Assembly: GCF_007830515.1 (NCBI RefSeq)
Contig: NZ_VLKT01000018.1
Location: forward strand, 1 to 64,000
Length of the DNA stretch: 64,000 bases
Source: Mesorhizobium tianshanense
GTDB taxonomy: Bacteria > Pseudomonadota > Alphaproteobacteria > Rhizobiales > Rhizobiaceae
Direction of reading: 5' to 3'
The notes under the pieces are model-generated. The model did not search any database. It worked only from the letters and a program-made list of their open reading frames with translations, and was not told the DNA's origin. Shown here one piece after another: positions 8,312 through 17,284 of this stretch. Positions within the stretch are counted from its first letter, which is position 1. Every line of letters begins with the position of its first letter. Made by a program: the position numbers and the translations under genes.

Positions 8312-9808
8312 TTGCAAGCCAATGCATTCGATCCGCCAGAGGGCTCTCTCCGCAGATCGGTCGGACGCGGCGCTATCATCACGGCTTTGGCGCAATCGGT
8401 ACGGGTTGCGACGCAGGTCGCCTCCGTCATCGTGCTGTCGCGCCTGCTGTCGCCGCAGGACTTCGGTGTCGTGGCGATGTGTGCGCCGGTGCTTGCCTTC
8501 ATCGCGCTGTTCCAGGATTTCGGCCTGACCCAGGCGACGATCCAGAAAAGCGGAATCAGGCATGAAGAGATCAACTACCTGTTCTGGGTCAATGTCGCGG
8601 TCAGCGTGTTACTTGCCTGCGTGCTTGCCGGCGCGGCACCGCTGGTCGCCGCCTTCTACAGCGAGCCGCGGGTGACAGGTCTGGTGGCCGCGTTGGGGCT
8701 GCAGATCATAGCCTACGGGCTGGGCGCCCAGCATCTGGCGCTGCTGACACGCCGCATGCAGTTCGCCCGCCTGGCCATCATCGATGTCGTAAGTGCCGTC
8801 GCCGGCCTCGTCGTATCGATCGCCTGGACTTTCATCGACCGTTCCTACTGGGCGCTTTTTGCCGGCACGCTGACAGCAGCCGTGCTGCCCACGCTTTGCT
8901 TCTGGGCAAACTCGCGATGGCGCCCTAGCCTGCCGCGCAGGGTCGATGGGATCAGCGAACTGATCAATTTTGGCGCAGGCATCACCGGGTTCAATTTCGC
9001 CAACTTCTTTGCCCGCAATCTCGACAATGTGCTGATCGGAAAATATTGGGGCGAAGCGCAGCTCGGGCTTTATGACCGGGCCTACAAACTGCTTCTGTTC
9101 CCATTGAGCCAGATCACCAATCCGCTGACGAAGGTCATGGTGCCGGCTCTTTCCAGGCTGAAGGACGAACCGGATCGCTACCGCAGCGCCTATCTTCGCG
9201 TCATGCCTCTGATCTTGCTGGTCGCACTTCCCGGCGTCGCCTTCGCCACCGCCATGTCCGACGTGCTGATACCGTTCGTGCTCGGCGAGCAGTGGCGGCA
9301 GAGTTCCAGCATCTTCCTGGCGCTCGGTTTTGCCGGACTGCTGCAGCCGCTCAACAACCCGGCGGGATGGCTTTTCATCAGCCAGGGCCGCTCGGGCGAT
9401 TTCATGCGCTGGGGCATCGTAACAGCGTTGACGTCGGTGGTGGCGTTCATCGCCGGCCTGCCTTATGGCGCTTTGGGCGTGGCGATCGCCTATGCGATCA
9501 GCGAATATCTCAGAACACCCTTCCTGTGGCTGTATATCGGCAAGACCGGGCCGCTGCGCGCAAGCCATATCCTTCGCGCGGCAACGCCCTTCGTGCTTGG
9601 CGGGCATCTGGCGCTTGCCACCATCTGGTTCGCCAAGCCGCTGCTGCCGCAACAGCACGTCATCGCCATGGCGATTGCGGCGGTGCTGTCCTACATTATC
9701 ACCGTTGTAGTCGCGCTGGCGTTTGCTTCTGGCCGCGAGGCGTTGCGGGAGGCCCTGAAACTCCTGCCGGCACGGCCGCCCACGGCAGCACCAAGCGAGG
9801 CGAAGTAA
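8312..9808 (+). CDS. Wzx-type polysaccharide flippase (ExoT-like role)
   Basis: This 498-residue integral membrane protein belongs to the polysaccharide transporter (PST/MOP) family. It has about 12-14 hydrophobic helices spread along its length, with the typical N-terminal SRLLSPQDFGVVAM and LFQDFGLTQATIQ. It should flip the lipid-linked repeat unit to the periplasm, the job of ExoT in Sinorhizobium. I infer the role and do not assign the symbol because family members are hard to tell apart. No ATG fits. A TTG at 8312 is the first usual start after an in-frame stop at 8279, with AGGA some 12 bases ahead. It is divergent from exoL. Confidence 0.85.
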   Translation: MQANAFDPPEGSLRRSVGRGAIITALAQSVRVATQVASVIVLSRLLSPQDFGVVAMCAPVLAFIALFQDFGLTQATIQKSGIRHEEINYLFWVNVAVSVLLACVLAGAAPLVAAFYSEPRVTGLVAALGLQIIAYGLGAQHLALLTRRMQFARLAIIDVVSAVAGLVVSIAWTFIDRSYWALFAGTLTAAVLPTLCFWANSRWRPSLPRRVDGISELINFGAGITGFNFANFFARNLDNVLIGKYWGEAQLGLYDRAYKLLLFPLSQITNPLTKVMVPALSRLKDEPDRYRSAYLRVMPLILLVALPGVAFATAMSDVLIPFVLGEQWRQSSSIFLALGFAGLLQPLNNPAGWLFISQGRSGDFMRWGIVTALTSVVAFIAGLPYGALGVAIAYAISEYLRTPFLWLYIGKTGPLRASHILRAATPFVLGGHLALATIWFAKPLLPQQHVIAMAIAAVLSYIITVVVALAFASGREALREALKLLPARPPTAAPSEAK

Positions 9809-9846
9809 CTTGCACGGACATTCATACGAGGACCAGGTCTGATCCC

Positions 9847-10869
9847 ATGCACTACCGATCGATCTCCGACATGAACGACGCGATTGTCAGGAACCTTCAC
9901 CGGCTGCCGCGAGACATCGACCTGGTGGTCGGCGTTCCCCGAAGCGGCATTCTCGCCGCCACGCTGTTCAGCCTGACGGCGAACATCCCTATGACTGACC
10001 TGGACAGTTTCCTCGCCGGAAAGATTTATACGTCAGGGGTCACCAAGCGCCGCGCCGCGCTCGACCGGCAGGCCTCCGACATGCGCAAGGTTCTGGTGCT
10101 CGACGACAGCGTCAGCGGCGGCGCCGCCATGCGCGAGGCGCGCAACCGTGTAGAGGCTTCCGGCATCAAGGCGGACTTCACCTTTGCCGCAGTGTTCGGC
10201 CTGTTGGCGCAGCACGAAGAAACCGATATCGTCCTGGAAGTCGTGCCGCATCCAAGGATGTTCCAGTGGAACTTCATGCACCACAAATTCCTGGCGCAAT
10301 GCTGCGTCGACATTGACGGCGTGCTTTGTCTGGACCCGACCGAAGCCGAAAACGACGACGGTCCCGCTTATGAGAAATTCCTCAGCGAAGCGCTGCCCCT
10401 GTTTGGCCCGACCCGCAAAATCGGCTGGCTCGTCACCAGCCGGCTGGAGAAATACCGCGCGCTTACCGAAGCATGGCTCGCAAAGCACGGCATAGAATAC
10501 GACAGACTGATCATGCTTGATCTGCCGAGCAAGGCGGAACGGCAGCGGCTTGGCGTGCATGGCAGTTTCAAAGCCGATTTCTACCGCAAATCCGATGCCA
10601 TCCTGTTCATCGAAAGCGAGCACCAGCAGGCGCTCAAGATCGCCGAGCTTTCTGGCAAGCCGGTGCTGTGCGTGGAAACGCATCTGATAAGTTATCCCGA
10701 TGCGCTGTCGCTTCCCTCACTTGGACAGGCGGCGCGCAACCTTCCGGGCAGATTGCGGGAGATCAATTCGCCTGACGGGCGCAAGACGGCGATCAAGACC
10801 GTCGCGCGCACGCTGCTTGGCGAACGCGGCTATGAAACGCTGAAGAGCCGGGTCAAACGACCGGCCTGA
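9847..10869 (+). CDS. Phosphoribosyltransferase-HAD phosphatase fusion, probable ribofuranose module
   Basis: This 340-residue protein joins two domains. Residues 1-150 are a phosphoribosyltransferase: VVGVPRSGIL, then the PRPP-binding loop VLVLDDSVSGGAAMREA with the acidic pair at residues 86-87. Residues 151-320 are HAD-like: CVDIDGVLC with the catalytic pair Asp155 and Asp157, LVTSR, and LFIESEHQQA. It has no signal peptide and should be cytoplasmic. Its setting in an exopolysaccharide locus argues against nucleotide salvage. The two activities together would move phosphoribose from PRPP to an acceptor and then remove the 5-phosphate, giving a ribofuranosyl residue. I recall such a two-step scheme for ribofuranose in bacterial glycans; its use here is inference. 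The ATG follows the flippase by 38 bp. Confidence 0.75.
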   Translation: MHYRSISDMNDAIVRNLHRLPRDIDLVVGVPRSGILAATLFSLTANIPMTDLDSFLAGKIYTSGVTKRRAALDRQASDMRKVLVLDDSVSGGAAMREARNRVEASGIKADFTFAAVFGLLAQHEETDIVLEVVPHPRMFQWNFMHHKFLAQCCVDIDGVLCLDPTEAENDDGPAYEKFLSEALPLFGPTRKIGWLVTSRLEKYRALTEAWLAKHGIEYDRLIMLDLPSKAERQRLGVHGSFKADFYRKSDAILFIESEHQQALKIAELSGKPVLCVETHLISYPDALSLPSLGQAARNLPGRLREINSPDGRKTAIKTVARTLLGERGYETLKSRVKRPA

Positions 10870-10881
10870 ACCTGGCTTTAG

Positions 10882-11016
10882 AGAACTTAAAGCGCGTCGC
10901 GTCTGATGGGATTCATGCAACGCGCTTTAAGTTCTTATTTTTGCATGTCGTTGCCCCAAAACCGCTGTGCATCCTCGGTTCAAGACCGAGGGCATGCTTT
11001 TGGGCGACATGCATTA
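10882..11016. repeat. RIME-like two-module palindromic repeat (copy B)
   Basis: The first module pairs AGAACTTAAAGCGCGT (from 10882) with ACGCGCTTTAAGTTCT (ending 10935), 16 perfect bases. The second pairs GCATGTCG (10943-10950) with CGACATGC (11005-11012) and has inner CCCAAAA/TTTTGGG arms. Inside that is a further small hairpin CCTCGGT/ACCGAGG. The repeat separates convergent genes, and its right edge overlaps the stop codon of the GT4 gene at 11014-11016. It may also act as a terminator for both strands. Confidence 0.8.
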
Positions 11017-12093
11017 GGCGGCCTGCCGCGAAGGCTGTCGTACCGCCCTCTCGAGCATCGAGAAGAAGGTCGCGAACTGGCGCCCGGGATCGAGTTCCGG
11101 GCGCTCGGAGAATGCACGCGCCGCCGCAGAAAGCCGCTCATATTCCTGCCTGTCGGTCCACAGGCGCCTGACCACGGCCACCCAATCGGCGAGCGGGGCG
11201 TCGTAATCCAGCACCACGCCACCGGAGCCGATCGCTTCGGGCAGCCCACCACGACGTGAGCCTACGACGGGAATGCCGCTGCAGTGGGCTTCCGACGCAA
11301 CCCGACCCCAGGCCTCTTCCCACTTGCTGGGGGCGAGCAGGATTCTCGTGCGGCCATAGACCGTCTTCATGTCGCTGGTCCGATTCTCCAGCGTGACGTT
11401 GCCAAGCGGCGCGATCGTCTGCTCGATCCGGGCCCGATGGTCGTCGTCGAGCTTCCAGCTTTCGACGAACAGGAACGGGATTTCGGAGCAGGCGGCGGCA
11501 ATGCGCACTGCAAGCTCGAAGCCTTTTTCCTCATAAGGATTGATCAGCGTGACAAACTCGCCTGTCGTCGGCGTGCTGTAGAGCGCGGGATTGATGGTCG
11601 GCGGTATTACCGTCGAATCGATATCGAATTTTGCCTTGTAAGTGCGCGCGGTGAACTCGGAATTGGCGATGTAGAGCGCCGAATGCAGCTCGCGCAGATC
11701 GCCGCCCAATTCGTGAAATTCGACATTCCTGAGATAGACGACCAGCGGCACGCCTTCGGCCTGCAGCGCCTTGCCGATCGGAACCGACTTGTGGCACTGG
11801 ACCACGGCGACATCCGGCCTCAGCTTTTGGACGGCAAAAGCCGCCGCCTCCCAGGGAAACCAGGCCCGCACGACCGGGTAGCCCGGATAGCTGTCGATGA
11901 CCGCGCGCTGCCTCAGAAGCTTCATCTTGGCGCGCGCCTTGTAGCCGAAGACGCCCTGGCCGAACAGGGCGGCGAGCACCGACGCCTCATGGCCCTGCTC
12001 GAGCAACTGCTCGGCAAGATGATGGGTGCTGGACTGGACACCGCCGCTAAACTGGGGCGTGTAACCGTTGCCACCTGCAAAAAGCACTTTCAT
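11014..12093 (-). CDS. GT4-family glycosyltransferase
   Basis: This 359-residue GT-B transferase has the N-terminal acceptor loop KVLFAGGNGYTPQFSGGVQ, which is typical of GT4 enzymes. Its C-terminal donor region includes ILLAPSKWEEAWGRVASEAHCSGIPVV, with the family E-x7-E motif. The ATG at 12093 follows an AAGGAG site. It is probably one of the sugar-adding steps of this locus, perhaps specific for the non-succinoglycan part of the repeat unit, since it has no counterpart among the standard exo genes I recognise. Its stop codon lies in repeat B. No signal or membrane helix is seen. The donor sugar cannot be read from the sequence. Confidence 0.82.
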   Translation of the reverse strand: MKVLFAGGNGYTPQFSGGVQSSTHHLAEQLLEQGHEASVLAALFGQGVFGYKARAKMKLLRQRAVIDSYPGYPVVRAWFPWEAAAFAVQKLRPDVAVVQCHKSVPIGKALQAEGVPLVVYLRNVEFHELGGDLRELHSALYIANSEFTARTYKAKFDIDSTVIPPTINPALYSTPTTGEFVTLINPYEEKGFELAVRIAAACSEIPFLFVESWKLDDDHRARIEQTIAPLGNVTLENRTSDMKTVYGRTRILLAPSKWEEAWGRVASEAHCSGIPVVGSRRGGLPEAIGSGGVVLDYDAPLADWVAVVRRLWTDRQEYERLSAAARAFSERPELDPGRQFATFFSMLERAVRQPSRQAA

Positions 12094-12173
12094 GGTTTCG
12101 GCTCCTTGTCGCATTCTCACGTTTACGGGCGATGACGCATTGCTTGTTTACGGATGATGGCTTGCGTTCCGCC

Positions 12174-12623
12174 TCAGGCATCCTGTTGCATCTCGATATT
12201 GGCGAACGGATTGGTGCATGGCTGCCACCCGGTGAACCGGATCGGATCGGTTGGCGAACTGCGCCGGGCGTAGTCGGTCAGCATATGGAACTCGGCAATG
12301 ACCCAGCGGTCGAACTGCCTCAGATCCTCTTTTTTCTGTTCGGGCAGAAACCGGCGTGCGGCGCCCAATTTCAGCGTCTCAAGCAAGGTGACCGCATCGC
12401 TCAGCTTTTCGTTTGGAAACATCCAGGGATTCCGCTTCTGGAATTCCAGAACGAACTGCTGCAAATGTTCGATACGCATGTTCAGCCTGCCGAAATATCT
12501 TTCGAGCGTGACGCGCACCAGGTCCTCGTCGGAAAGCGAGGAAACGGCGGCGTAGGCGATGCCGGTCGAAGCAACTCCGCCAGCCATGATGGCCAGTGCC
12601 GCGCGCCGCGAAACCTTGATCAT
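12174..12623 (-). CDS. Tat-signal small subunit partner of the GMC oxidoreductase
   Basis: This 149-residue protein begins with MIKVSRRAALAIMAGG and continues hydrophobic to about residue 25. That is a twin-arginine signal with a cleavage region near AYAA. The remainder is soluble and charged, with no motif I recognise. It overlaps the upstream GMC gene by four bases (ATGA), which settles its start and implies stoichiometric production. In membrane flavin dehydrogenases a similar small Tat subunit carries a signal-less GMC catalytic subunit to the periplasm. By analogy I suggest the same role here. The functional call rests on this pairing, not on sequence recognition. Confidence 0.65.
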   Translation of the reverse strand: MIKVSRRAALAIMAGGVASTGIAYAAVSSLSDEDLVRVTLERYFGRLNMRIEHLQQFVLEFQKRNPWMFPNEKLSDAVTLLETLKLGAARRFLPEQKKEDLRQFDRWVIAEFHMLTDYARRSSPTDPIRFTGWQPCTNPFANIEMQQDA

Positions 12624-14080
12624 CCGGCCATTTCCTTTCCCGCTATCCGGCTCGCCGCCCGCAAGGAAAGGGCTGCCGCGGTCAGGCTCGGGTTGGCGCA
12701 TGAGCAGCTTGGATATGTGCTCGAGCCGACCACAACCAGGTTCCTGAGCTGATGATGGATCATGTCCCGGTCGACGACGGAATCCGCCGGGCTTGAGCCC
12801 ATTCTCAAAGTGCCCTGGACATGCGACTCGGTCGGCCGGATGCCGCGATCGAAAATCTCTTCGACCGGCAGCGGAGCCAGAAGCGCCGGCAATTTCTCCT
12901 TTGCCCGCGCCATGCCCTCGACGGCATAGTCGGATGCTCCCTTGAAACTGACGAAGGCGTTTTCATCCTCGTCGAGGATCACGAGATTTTCTGGATCGAG
13001 CAGATCTTCGGTGACGATGATGAGGGGAAGCGTCTGACGGACACGACCCTTTTCGGGGCGCATCCCGTGCTGCCAGCGGTTTTCGAAATAGACCAGCGCC
13101 GCCGCATGCTGCGATCTATGGGAGCCGTCATAAAGGCCGAAATTCAGGCCTGTGGTGATGGTGCTCCCGTCGAAATTGTCGACACCGTCGAGATAGGCCT
13201 CGAAATTCCATCCGTAGGATTCGTGCAGGCCGCGCCCGACGAATTCGCCCGACAGGCCGGACCGCAACATGATCGCCGGGCTATGGATGGCATTGGCGCC
13301 CAGAATGAAGAGATCGCCGCCGACCGAATATTCCTTGCCGTCATGCACGAATGTCACCGAACGGACCGATCCGCCGACATGGTCGAGCCGACGCACTTCG
13401 GCGCCAAGGCAGACCGAAACGTCGGGATGCTCGAAGACGTGCATCAGGCCATTGTTGGCAGTGAATTTCGCGTCGACCGGGCATAGGCCGCATCGCAAGT
13501 TGGCGCAGCACGAGGCCCGCTGCGCGGTCGGCACGCGCGCCCTCGCAGTCGGCACCACAAAATGCTGGTCCGGCTGCGCCGCTTTCATCATCCGGTCCGG
13601 CGTCGACATGTGATGCGGTGGTTGTGGAAACGGCCTGGAACGCGGCATCATCGCGGCCATGTCGGGATCGCCTGAAATCGACATAACCTCCTCTGCATCG
13701 CAGTAGAACGGTTCGAGCTCGTCATAGCTGATCGGCCAGTCGTTGCCGACGCCGTAGAGGCTTTTCAACCTGAAGTCGTTCGGATGAAAGCGCGGCGTCT
13801 GCGCGAACCAGCAATTCGTTCCGCCACCCAATCCGATGGTATAGTTCCACGGCTTGTCCGAGTTGGTCCTGTAGGTTGTCTCGTCTTCGATGTCGGTGTT
13901 GGCGTTCTGCTCGAGCTGCCATTCATGCGTGTTGTGCCGGCCCCATTCCAGAACCAGAATGCGGGCCTTTCGCCGCTTGGCGAACGCATGCAGGAAGAAG
14001 GCCGAGCCGAATCCGGAGCCGATGGCGACAAGATCGAAATGGTCGTTTGCGGTCTGTTCCGGCCTGATACCCAGCACCAT
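12620..14080 (-). CDS. GMC-family FAD oxidoreductase
   Basis: This 486-residue flavoprotein oxidises an alcohol group, probably on a sugar. The N-terminal FAD site is DLVAIGSGFGSAFFLHAF. The C-terminal signature includes HVQGTLRMGSSPADSVVD with the family His, then VVGSSTYPSCSCANPSLT. A cysteine-rich stretch (RASCCANLRCGLCPVDAKF) near residue 190 resembles the corresponding region of other GMC dehydrogenases. It lacks a signal peptide, but its 3' end overlaps a Tat-signal partner gene, so export as a complex is plausible. In this locus it could oxidise a ribofuranosyl or other sugar primary alcohol to a uronic acid. The substrate is inference. The next gene upstream, ugd, is 96 bp away. Confidence 0.83.
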   Translation of the reverse strand: MVLGIRPEQTANDHFDLVAIGSGFGSAFFLHAFAKRRKARILVLEWGRHNTHEWQLEQNANTDIEDETTYRTNSDKPWNYTIGLGGGTNCWFAQTPRFHPNDFRLKSLYGVGNDWPISYDELEPFYCDAEEVMSISGDPDMAAMMPRSRPFPQPPHHMSTPDRMMKAAQPDQHFVVPTARARVPTAQRASCCANLRCGLCPVDAKFTANNGLMHVFEHPDVSVCLGAEVRRLDHVGGSVRSVTFVHDGKEYSVGGDLFILGANAIHSPAIMLRSGLSGEFVGRGLHESYGWNFEAYLDGVDNFDGSTITTGLNFGLYDGSHRSQHAAALVYFENRWQHGMRPEKGRVRQTLPLIIVTEDLLDPENLVILDEDENAFVSFKGASDYAVEGMARAKEKLPALLAPLPVEEIFDRGIRPTESHVQGTLRMGSSPADSVVDRDMIHHQLRNLVVVGSSTYPSCSCANPSLTAAALSLRAASRIAGKEMAG

Positions 14081-14176
14081 CAGATAAAACCCTTTGTTGA
14101 TACGAGCGCGTTCATCGAAGCCCTCGTAACCGTCCTTGGTGTCCGAGCCGGTTTTGCCAGGCTTTCCCGCATGGTC

Positions 14177-15508
14177 TCACGCCGCCAACCTGCCGATGCT
14201 GTGGTACTCGATGCCGTGGCGAGCGATGACCTTCGGGTCGTAGAGGTTTCGGCCATCGAAGATGATCGGCGTGGTCAGCGCATCCTTCATCGCGTCGAAA
14301 GAAGGCGCGCGGAAGCTCTTCCACTCGGTGGCGATCAGGAGTGCGTCGGCGCCACGCAGCGCTGCCTCCTTGGTTCCGCACAAGAGCAGATCCTCGCGCT
14401 GCCCATAGATGGCCTGGCATTCCTGCATCGCCTCGGGATCGTAAGCCTGCACTTTGGCACCGGCGTTCCAGAGCGCTTCCATCAAGACACGCGCCGGCGC
14501 CTCGCGCATGTCGTCGGTGTCGGGCTTGAAGGCCAAGCCCCACAGCGCAAAGGTCTTGCCCTTGAGATTGCCCTTGAAATGGCGATTCACCTTTTCGAAC
14601 AGAACCGACTTCTGCTCGTTGTTGCGCTCCTCGACCGCGCGCAGCAGCTTGGCGTCGAACTTGACGCCTTCCGCCGCCTTGATTAAGGCGCGCACATCCT
14701 TGGGGAAGCACGAGCCGCCATAGCCGAGGCCTGGATAGATGAAGTGGTAGCCGATGCGGGGATCGCTGCCGATGCCCTTGCGGACCTCCTCGATGTCGGC
14801 GCCCAGCTCCTCGGCCAGATTGGCCATTTCGTTCATGAAGCTGATCTTGGTCGCCAGCATGCAATTGGCCGCGTATTTGGTGAATTCGGCGCTGCGCACA
14901 TCCATCACGATCATCTTCTCGTGGTTGCGGTTGAACGGGGCGTAAAGTTCACGCATCACCGCCTCGGTGCTCTCGCTGCTGGTGCCGACGATGATGCGAT
15001 CGGGCTTCATGCAGTCGGCCACCGCGGAGCCTTCCTTGAGAAATTCCGGATTGGAGGCAACATCGAAAGCCAGATCCTCGCGGCCCCGCGCCTTCAGCGT
15101 CGCGGCGATCCTGGCCTTTACCTTTTCGCAGGTGCCGACCGGCACGGTCGATTTGCCGACAACGATCTTGGGCGCGTCCATCTCCCGGCCGATGGCCTCG
15201 GCGACGGCCAGCACATATTTGAGGTCGGCCGAACCGTCCTCTCCCGGAGGCGTGCCGACAGCGATCATCTGGATCTCGCCATGCCTGACCGCGGCGGCAG
15301 CGTCGGTGGTGAACTTGATGCGGCCGGCCGCATGGTTCTCCTTGACAAGGCTTTCGAGCCCGGGCTCGAAAATCGGGATGAGGCCCTGATTGAGCCGCTC
15401 GACCTTTTTCACGTCGACGTCGACGCACACCACCTGGTGGCCGACTTCGGCAAGCACCGCCGCCTGCACGAGACCGACATAGCCAATTCCAAAGACCGTC
15501 AAATTCAT
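14177..15508 (-). CDS. ugd: UDP-glucose 6-dehydrogenase
   Basis: This cytoplasmic NAD-dependent enzyme oxidises UDP-glucose twice to UDP-glucuronate. It has 443 residues, the usual bacterial length. The N-terminus has the dinucleotide site [21 protein letters not shown]. The central region has the catalytic cysteine in [32 protein letters not shown] belongs to the C-terminal UDP-binding domain. Rhizobial names for this enzyme include rkpK. Its presence in the exo locus implies the polymer, or another surface glycan, contains glucuronic acid. The ATG is at 15508, and exoK lies 61 bp further upstream on the same strand. Confidence 0.93.
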   Translation of the reverse strand: MNLTVFGIGYVGLVQAAVLAEVGHQVVCVDVDVKKVERLNQGLIPIFEPGLESLVKENHAAGRIKFTTDAAAAVRHGEIQMIAVGTPPGEDGSADLKYVLAVAEAIGREMDAPKIVVGKSTVPVGTCEKVKARIAATLKARGREDLAFDVASNPEFLKEGSAVADCMKPDRIIVGTSSESTEAVMRELYAPFNRNHEKMIVMDVRSAEFTKYAANCMLATKISFMNEMANLAEELGADIEEVRKGIGSDPRIGYHFIYPGLGYGGSCFPKDVRALIKAAEGVKFDAKLLRAVEERNNEQKSVLFEKVNRHFKGNLKGKTFALWGLAFKPDTDDMREAPARVLMEALWNAGAKVQAYDPEAMQECQAIYGQREDLLLCGTKEAALRGADALLIATEWKSFRAPSFDAMKDALTTPIIFDGRNLYDPKVIARHGIEYHSIGRLAA

Positions 15509-15569
15509 TCGGTTTCATTCCTGTTCAAGGCTTCGGACCGCTTTCGGTCGAGCCGGTTCAAATTAGCTT

Positions 15570-16454
15570 TTACTTTATGCCGCATGCCAACGATTCCGGG
15601 AACTGGCAAGGCTCGCCTAGCGCCGTGAATGCGAGGCGGTCCACTTGCAGGGTGAGCTTGCGGCCCGGATCCGAAAACGTGCCGAGCCAGCCCTTCATCG
15701 TATCGCTGCCCCAAAGGCTGAAGAATATCTTTTGCGCATGGCTGGGCAGCTTTGCCGGATCGGTGATCGTATTCACGAGCTGGCCATTGACGTACCAGCG
15801 CAGCCGATCCTTCTCCCAGACGAAGGCGTAGTCGTTGAAAGCCTTGTCGGTGCCGCCCGCTACATCCACCAGTTTCTCGTTGTTGCCCTTGCCGGCTATG
15901 TAGGCATTGACCTGCACTTTGGAGGTGTCCTTGGTCAGCACCTCGAAGTCGATTTCATCCCACGGCTGCTTGTCGGAGGGGCCGATGTAGGAGAAGAAGG
16001 CGGCGTTGATGCCGGAGCCCACATCGGTTTTCATCCGCGCCTCATAGGTGCCATAGCCGAAGCGCTTCTTGGTCTGGATCTCGGCGCAGGCAAAGTCGCG
16101 ATCCTTCAGCTTCCGCTTTTCAAAACCGAGCGTCAGCACACCGTCGGAAAGCTTAACCAGCTTTTTGGACCAGGTGCAGTTCTGATGACTGCCGTTCGTC
16201 CAGCCGTCGGATACGTACCAGCGCGCACGATCGAAGCTGGTGAAATCATCGACGAAGGATGGCGCAGTCGGGATATCCTGCGAACGGGAAGGGGTCGGGC
16301 CTGCGATCAGGCTGCCGAGTGCGACCAGCAGAAACGCGCCGCCCGAACATAGCTGCCTCAGGTTCCCTTGCCCGATCGAGCGCGCGAACGGCCTGCCGCC
16401 GGTTGCAGGGGCGCCGGTTGTCGGGGTGGACGTGCTTTTCGGATCCGCCTTCAT
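15570..16454 (-). CDS. exoK: ExoK-like secreted beta-glucanase (GH16)
   Basis: This 294-residue GH16 endo-beta-1,3-1,4-glycanase should cleave nascent exopolysaccharide, giving lower-molecular-weight chains, as ExoK does in Sinorhizobium. The catalytic motif is DEIDFE, with the two glutamates flanking the aspartate. Other lichenase-fold stretches are FGYGTYEARMK and DYAFVWEKDRLRWYVNGQLV. The N-terminus has about 30 polar residues before a hydrophobic segment near residues 35-60 (GGAFLLVALGSLIAG), an unusually deep signal or anchor. The ATG at 16454 follows AAGGTGAG. A start further downstream would shorten the polar leader; I keep the ribosome-site-supported one. Confidence 0.88.
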   Translation of the reverse strand: MKADPKSTSTPTTGAPATGGRPFARSIGQGNLRQLCSGGAFLLVALGSLIAGPTPSRSQDIPTAPSFVDDFTSFDRARWYVSDGWTNGSHQNCTWSKKLVKLSDGVLTLGFEKRKLKDRDFACAEIQTKKRFGYGTYEARMKTDVGSGINAAFFSYIGPSDKQPWDEIDFEVLTKDTSKVQVNAYIAGKGNNEKLVDVAGGTDKAFNDYAFVWEKDRLRWYVNGQLVNTITDPAKLPSHAQKIFFSLWGSDTMKGWLGTFSDPGRKLTLQVDRLAFTALGEPCQFPESLACGIK

Positions 16455-16599
16455 AACAAACTCACCTTTGTGCTGTGCGCCCCCAACCCAAAGTCGATGT
16501 TCGAACCGTGACGAAACGACCTGATCTTGACCTTCTCTAGTCCCTCCTTGCGTTGCCTCTTGCCCTGGCGCCAAACCTCTTGCCTGCGGGGTTTTGCGC

Positions 16600-17001
16600 T
16601 CAATCCGTGCCGGTGCCAGCCGGCTTAGCGACATCGGCCTTGGCCGCCGTGCCGCGCGGCTCATTCTCGTCGAAGATTGCAGCCAACGAATGACTGAGTT
16701 CCTTCATAAGCTCGTTCTGACGCGAGAGCGCCGCGATGCGCCGCTCGTAATTCAGGATCGACTTCGTCAGTTCGCTGACCTCGGAGGATCTGCTGGCGGA
16801 GGCCGCCCCATTCTCCATCGCCTCGACCAGGAAGGCCGCGTTCGTGGCCTTTGTCCGGTAGCGATTCTCAAGTCCGTTTTTCTCCGCCTCGACCTCGGCG
16901 GCAATCTGGTCAAGCAGCTTTGCCAGACGGTCAAGGCGCGAAATGTCGGTCTGCCTGTCGCGAGCCGGATCCCTTGATCTGAAGCCGAATATCGAGGCCA
17001 T
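16600..17001 (-). CDS. Hypothetical coiled-coil protein between exoK and exoU
   Basis: I do not recognise this 133-residue protein. It is soluble and highly charged, with heptad-like leucine and isoleucine spacing from about residue 18 to 110 (SRLDRLAKLLDQIAAEVEAEK; SELTKSILNYERRIAALSRQNELMKEL). It is therefore probably a coiled coil. The ATG at 17001 is preceded by AGGA at a usable distance. A TTGC palindrome lies 147 bp upstream, the same element seen before exo genes, which suggests co-regulation with exopolysaccharide synthesis. It may be an assembly or regulatory partner, but nothing in the sequence shows which. Confidence 0.65.
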   Translation of the reverse strand: MASIFGFRSRDPARDRQTDISRLDRLAKLLDQIAAEVEAEKNGLENRYRTKATNAAFLVEAMENGAASASRSSEVSELTKSILNYERRIAALSRQNELMKELSHSLAAIFDENEPRGTAAKADVAKPAGTGTD

Positions 17002-17147
17002 ACGCTCAGAGTCCTGTTGTGGTCGGGGTCCTGTGGTGACCGGACCTATGGCCGGCCCCCGCACCCGTGCGGGTCAAAAAGATCTTGTCGCATCGTCCAG
17101 CTCCTATGACAGGGAGACTATGGGCCAATTCTATTGGCAAACCAAAA

Positions 17148-17163
17148 TTGCTGCACCGCAACA
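17148..17163. promoter_or_regulatory. TTGC-palindrome operator between exoU and the coiled-coil gene
   Basis: TTGCTGCACCGCAACA differs by one base from the site at 8171. It lies downstream of exoU and 147 bp upstream of the coiled-coil gene start, so it most likely belongs to a promoter for the latter. Confidence 0.5.
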
Positions 17164-17284
17164 TACATGCCATCCCCAGAGCCAGTAGGCAACCACCTAG
17201 TGTGGCGAATCGGAAATTCGCATCATTTGGAGCAGGGTAAGGACCTGTTGACGTGACCGGCATGGGTGCTGGCTGCGGACAAGC

